Made by a program: the position numbers and the translations under genes | Assembly: GCA_004297645.1 (NCBI GenBank) | Contig: SCUG01000586.1 | Coordinates: 1-7,629 of the forward strand | Direction of reading: 5' to 3' | Source of the DNA: Saprospiraceae bacterium | Lineage (GTDB): Bacteria > Bacteroidota > Bacteroidia > Chitinophagales > Saprospiraceae | DNA: 7,629 bases | Notes under the pieces: generated by a model | What the model saw: only the letters and a program-made list of their open reading frames with translations | Told to the model about the DNA's origin: nothing | Databases searched by the model: none | Shown here: piece by piece, positions 5,580 through 7,629 of the stretch | How the letters are laid out: every line of letters begins with the position of its first letter | How positions within the stretch are numbered: the stretch's first letter is position 1

Positions 5580-7629
5580 ATGGCTATCTATTCGGGAACA
5601 CCTGCCTGCATGTTTGAAATGAACCGGCCGGAATTTTTTTCCGGGCCGGGTTCGGGTCTTCTTGCCGGCGGGGAATGCCCTGCGCTCCCAGTGACGGAAC
5701 TTGACTGCGGCTTTCTGATAACATCGGCAATTATACAGTCCGATGGAAGCTATCACATTTGCGTGCAGGCCAACGACCAAACTTTGAACCAGACTTGGGA
5801 GGTCTGGAATTGGGGGGCACCGCCTGTCATAGCCTCTGGCACCTTGCCAACCATGTGCTTTGACCTAGCATCCAGCTACGGGGCAGGCTTCACCATAATT
5901 CATACTGTATTTGATCAAACTGGCAAGAATACTTGTCCAATCTTCATCCTCATCTTGGCCGATACCCTCTGCCAGGAGGGTATCGTGACAGCAAATGTTG
6001 AAAACTGCAACCTGGAAACGACTATCAACATTGACATCACCAACATCGGTACCCCGTATGTGATAACCTTTGGCGACGGAAGCCCGGCGGAGCAATCTTC
6101 GGCGAACCAAGTCACCCACACCTACGGCCAGCCGGGCAGCCATGAGGTTTGCTTGACCTATCATGTGCCAGGCACCGAAGGGCACATCACCTGTTGCTAC
6201 TCCATCGAGGTCGCTTTGCCACCATACTGCACTTGCCCTGAAAACGTAGTCAGTGTGGTGTCCGTGGAACCGTGTACTTGGGTGGCAGAAATGAACTTTG
6301 CGCTCAACATTGAAAATTTCCCCATCACGGTTGACTATGGCGATGGTACTAGCCCGGAGGTCGTGACTGGCCCTTCTGCCACCCATGATTTCCCTGACAA
6401 TGGCACGTACAACGTGTGCTACACTTTTGAGCCAATGCCCGGCTCAACTTTGGAGTGTTGTGAACTGGTCAACATACCCGGCTGCTGCCTCGATGCCAGT
6501 TTCACCTTGATTCCTGATTATGCCAACGGCTGGGAATCATGCCTCAACCCGACCTACCTGGTCACCCCCACGGCCTGCCTGAACAACATCGTCGAAGTGA
6601 CCCATATTTGGGAGTTCAGCGACGGGACGGTCTTCAATGTGCCTTTCCCTTCCCCCCACATCTTCACCAATTTCGTGGATGCCAACGGCCAGGTATGCGT
6701 GACGCACACCATCATCTGCTGCGACGAATCGGTTTCCGAAACGGTCTGCGCAGACCATATCCCCGGGGCCTACCTTGGCGAGTTCGGTGGGACAATCGAA
6801 CTGGACGACATCCTGCCCTCCACCGGCGAGACGGTGTTGCAGTTTATCTACGACAATGCCAACGGGCCGCTGCCCTTCATTGTGGATGGCCAGCTCAACG
6901 CCAATATGAACGCATACTTTACCGGCGGAACCTGGAACATGGCCAAGAATTCTGTGGTGGTAGTAGTGGGAGGGACAGGAAAGGTGCGGGATTTCTCCCT
7001 GAATGGTACCATCCTGCGAAGCGCTGTCTGGCTGCCCGGGAATCCTCCCTGTTGTAGGTGGCAGGGCGTCCAGTCGAGGGATTTGACAAATATCAGCCTG
7101 ACGGATGCCTGGATAATGGATGCCAACTACGCCATTTACTACCCCGGCGGCGGGGCGGGGGATTCAAACTTCCCTGCCTTAAGCAGCGTGAACAGCCATT
7201 ATGTCAACAACTACTACGGCATCAAGTCCGAGGGCAAGTTCGTCAATTTTGTTGCCTTCTCCGGCAACGAGATGAAAGGAACCCACATAGATCCCGAACC
7301 TCAGGTATGCGATTGCGATGCCGTGAATGCCATTGATTTCAGGGAAGTAAACCCCTTGCTGACCATCAAGATTGATGCTCCTTCCAATGGCACCAACACC
7401 ATTTACAACTACGAAAAGGCGTTCAACTTCGTCAATACCAAATTGTTCGTGAGGGGGTTCGACATTTATTCCCTGCAGAATTTCGGTGATGTTCCCTCTC
7501 CTATCCCCAACAATGGCCCCGGTTTGATAGATGCCGCCATCGGAATTGACTACGCTTGGGGCAAAACCCTCAAGTCATCGCTGGATTTGGACCGGATAAC
7601 CTTCTCGGAATTCGAGGGGCAAGATACCC
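5580..7629 (+). CDS. Secreted PKD-domain protein with beta-helix-like region, partial at the right edge
   Basis: Open for 683 codons from the first in-frame ATG to the window end, with no stop, so the C-terminus is missing. The functional start is probably not this ATG, because a signal peptide is encoded just upstream and MA here are the last residues of its AMA cleavage site. After about 130 residues of unassigned sequence come three PKD-like domains. The first is at about 6003-6210 (FGDG at 6069-6080, then HTYGQPG), the second at about 6250-6470 (YGDG at 6336-6347), and the third, more divergent, at about 6495-6745 (WEFSDGT at 6609-6629). Each has VCxT in a late strand followed by a Cys-Cys pair. 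From about 6770 onward, short repeated strands such as VQSRDLTNISLTDAWIM, ANYAIYY and VNNYYGI suggest a right-handed beta-helix. PKD domains mediate protein or carbohydrate binding in surface proteins, and a T9SS sorting domain beyond the edge is likely but unseen. Specific function unknown. Confidence 0.85.
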   Translation, partial: MAIYSGTPACMFEMNRPEFFSGPGSGLLAGGECPALPVTELDCGFLITSAIIQSDGSYHICVQANDQTLNQTWEVWNWGAPPVIASGTLPTMCFDLASSYGAGFTIIHTVFDQTGKNTCPIFILILADTLCQEGIVTANVENCNLETTINIDITNIGTPYVITFGDGSPAEQSSANQVTHTYGQPGSHEVCLTYHVPGTEGHITCCYSIEVALPPYCTCPENVVSVVSVEPCTWVAEMNFALNIENFPITVDYGDGTSPEVVTGPSATHDFPDNGTYNVCYTFEPMPGSTLECCELVNIPGCCLDASFTLIPDYANGWESCLNPTYLVTPTACLNNIVEVTHIWEFSDGTVFNVPFPSPHIFTNFVDANGQVCVTHTIICCDESVSETVCADHIPGAYLGEFGGTIELDDILPSTGETVLQFIYDNANGPLPFIVDGQLNANMNAYFTGGTWNMAKNSVVVVVGGTGKVRDFSLNGTILRSAVWLPGNPPCCRWQGVQSRDLTNISLTDAWIMDANYAIYYPGGGAGDSNFPALSSVNSHYVNNYYGIKSEGKFVNFVAFSGNEMKGTHIDPEPQVCDCDAVNAIDFREVNPLLTIKIDAPSNGTNTIYNYEKAFNFVNTKLFVRGFDIYSLQNFGDVPSPIPNNGPGLIDAAIGIDYAWGKTLKSSLDLDRITFSEFEGQDT

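Noticed and set aside
5865..6386. Minus-strand open frame of 173 codons
   Set aside because: Antisense to the PKD domains, whose plus-strand reading has clear GDG and HTY motifs.
6539..7057. Plus-strand open frame of 172 codons in another frame
   Set aside because: Overlaps the PKD/beta-helix frame completely. Composition (His, Arg, Pro, Gln rich) is that of an out-of-frame shadow.
5417..7629. PKD gene as a decayed pseudogene
   Set aside because: More than 680 codons remain open with conserved domain motifs. The only defect is the start frame at a slippable octamer, which is better explained by phase variation or a repeat-count error in the sequence.

Overview
The window reads as a Bacteroidota chromosome fragment, most like the Saprospiria (Haliscomenobacter/Lewinella relatives). 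The phylum call is firm: the first gene combines SprB-type repeats, HYR domains and a C-terminal type IX secretion (T9SS) sorting domain, and the start regions lack Shine-Dalgarno sequences. The finer placement is inference from the style of the proteins (large, cysteine-bearing PKD/SprB surface proteins). No RNA gene, CRISPR array, transposase or integrase is visible.

Layout. Positions 1-550 are non-coding and rich in small secondary structures: a GC hairpin at 33-51, a degenerate 3 x 9-nt repeat at 170-196, a perfect 15-bp inverted repeat at 228-281, a terminator-like hairpin at 345-393, and a GC hairpin at 498-515 just ahead of the first gene. Positions 551-5158 (+) encode a complete secreted multidomain metalloprotease of about 1535 residues: signal peptide, propeptide, M43 pappalysin-type catalytic domain, CARDB-like domain, jelly-roll/choice-of-anchor-J-like domain, seven SprB-type repeats, two HYR domains, one more SprB-like module, and a T9SS sorting domain. 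A strong intrinsic terminator follows at 5162-5205.

A second large (+) reading frame runs off the right edge at 7629. It encodes a secreted protein with three PKD-like domains carrying a recurrent vicinal-cysteine pattern, then a probable right-handed beta-helix region. Its beginning is the most interesting part of the window. A good signal peptide is encoded in frame, but no ATG precedes it in that frame. The natural ATG (5417), behind a Bacteroidota-like promoter, is separated from the signal peptide by four tandem copies of the octamer CTACCGAA and is out of frame. Five copies, or two, would join the ATG to the signal peptide and the whole protein. This is the layout expected of a slipped-strand, phase-variable surface-protein gene caught in the OFF state.

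Both genes look like cell-surface or secreted products handled by Sec and, for the first and probably the second, T9SS. The terminator between them and the separate promoter candidate suggest independent transcription units. Together they suggest an extracellular adhesion and proteolysis function, with the second possibly switched stochastically.
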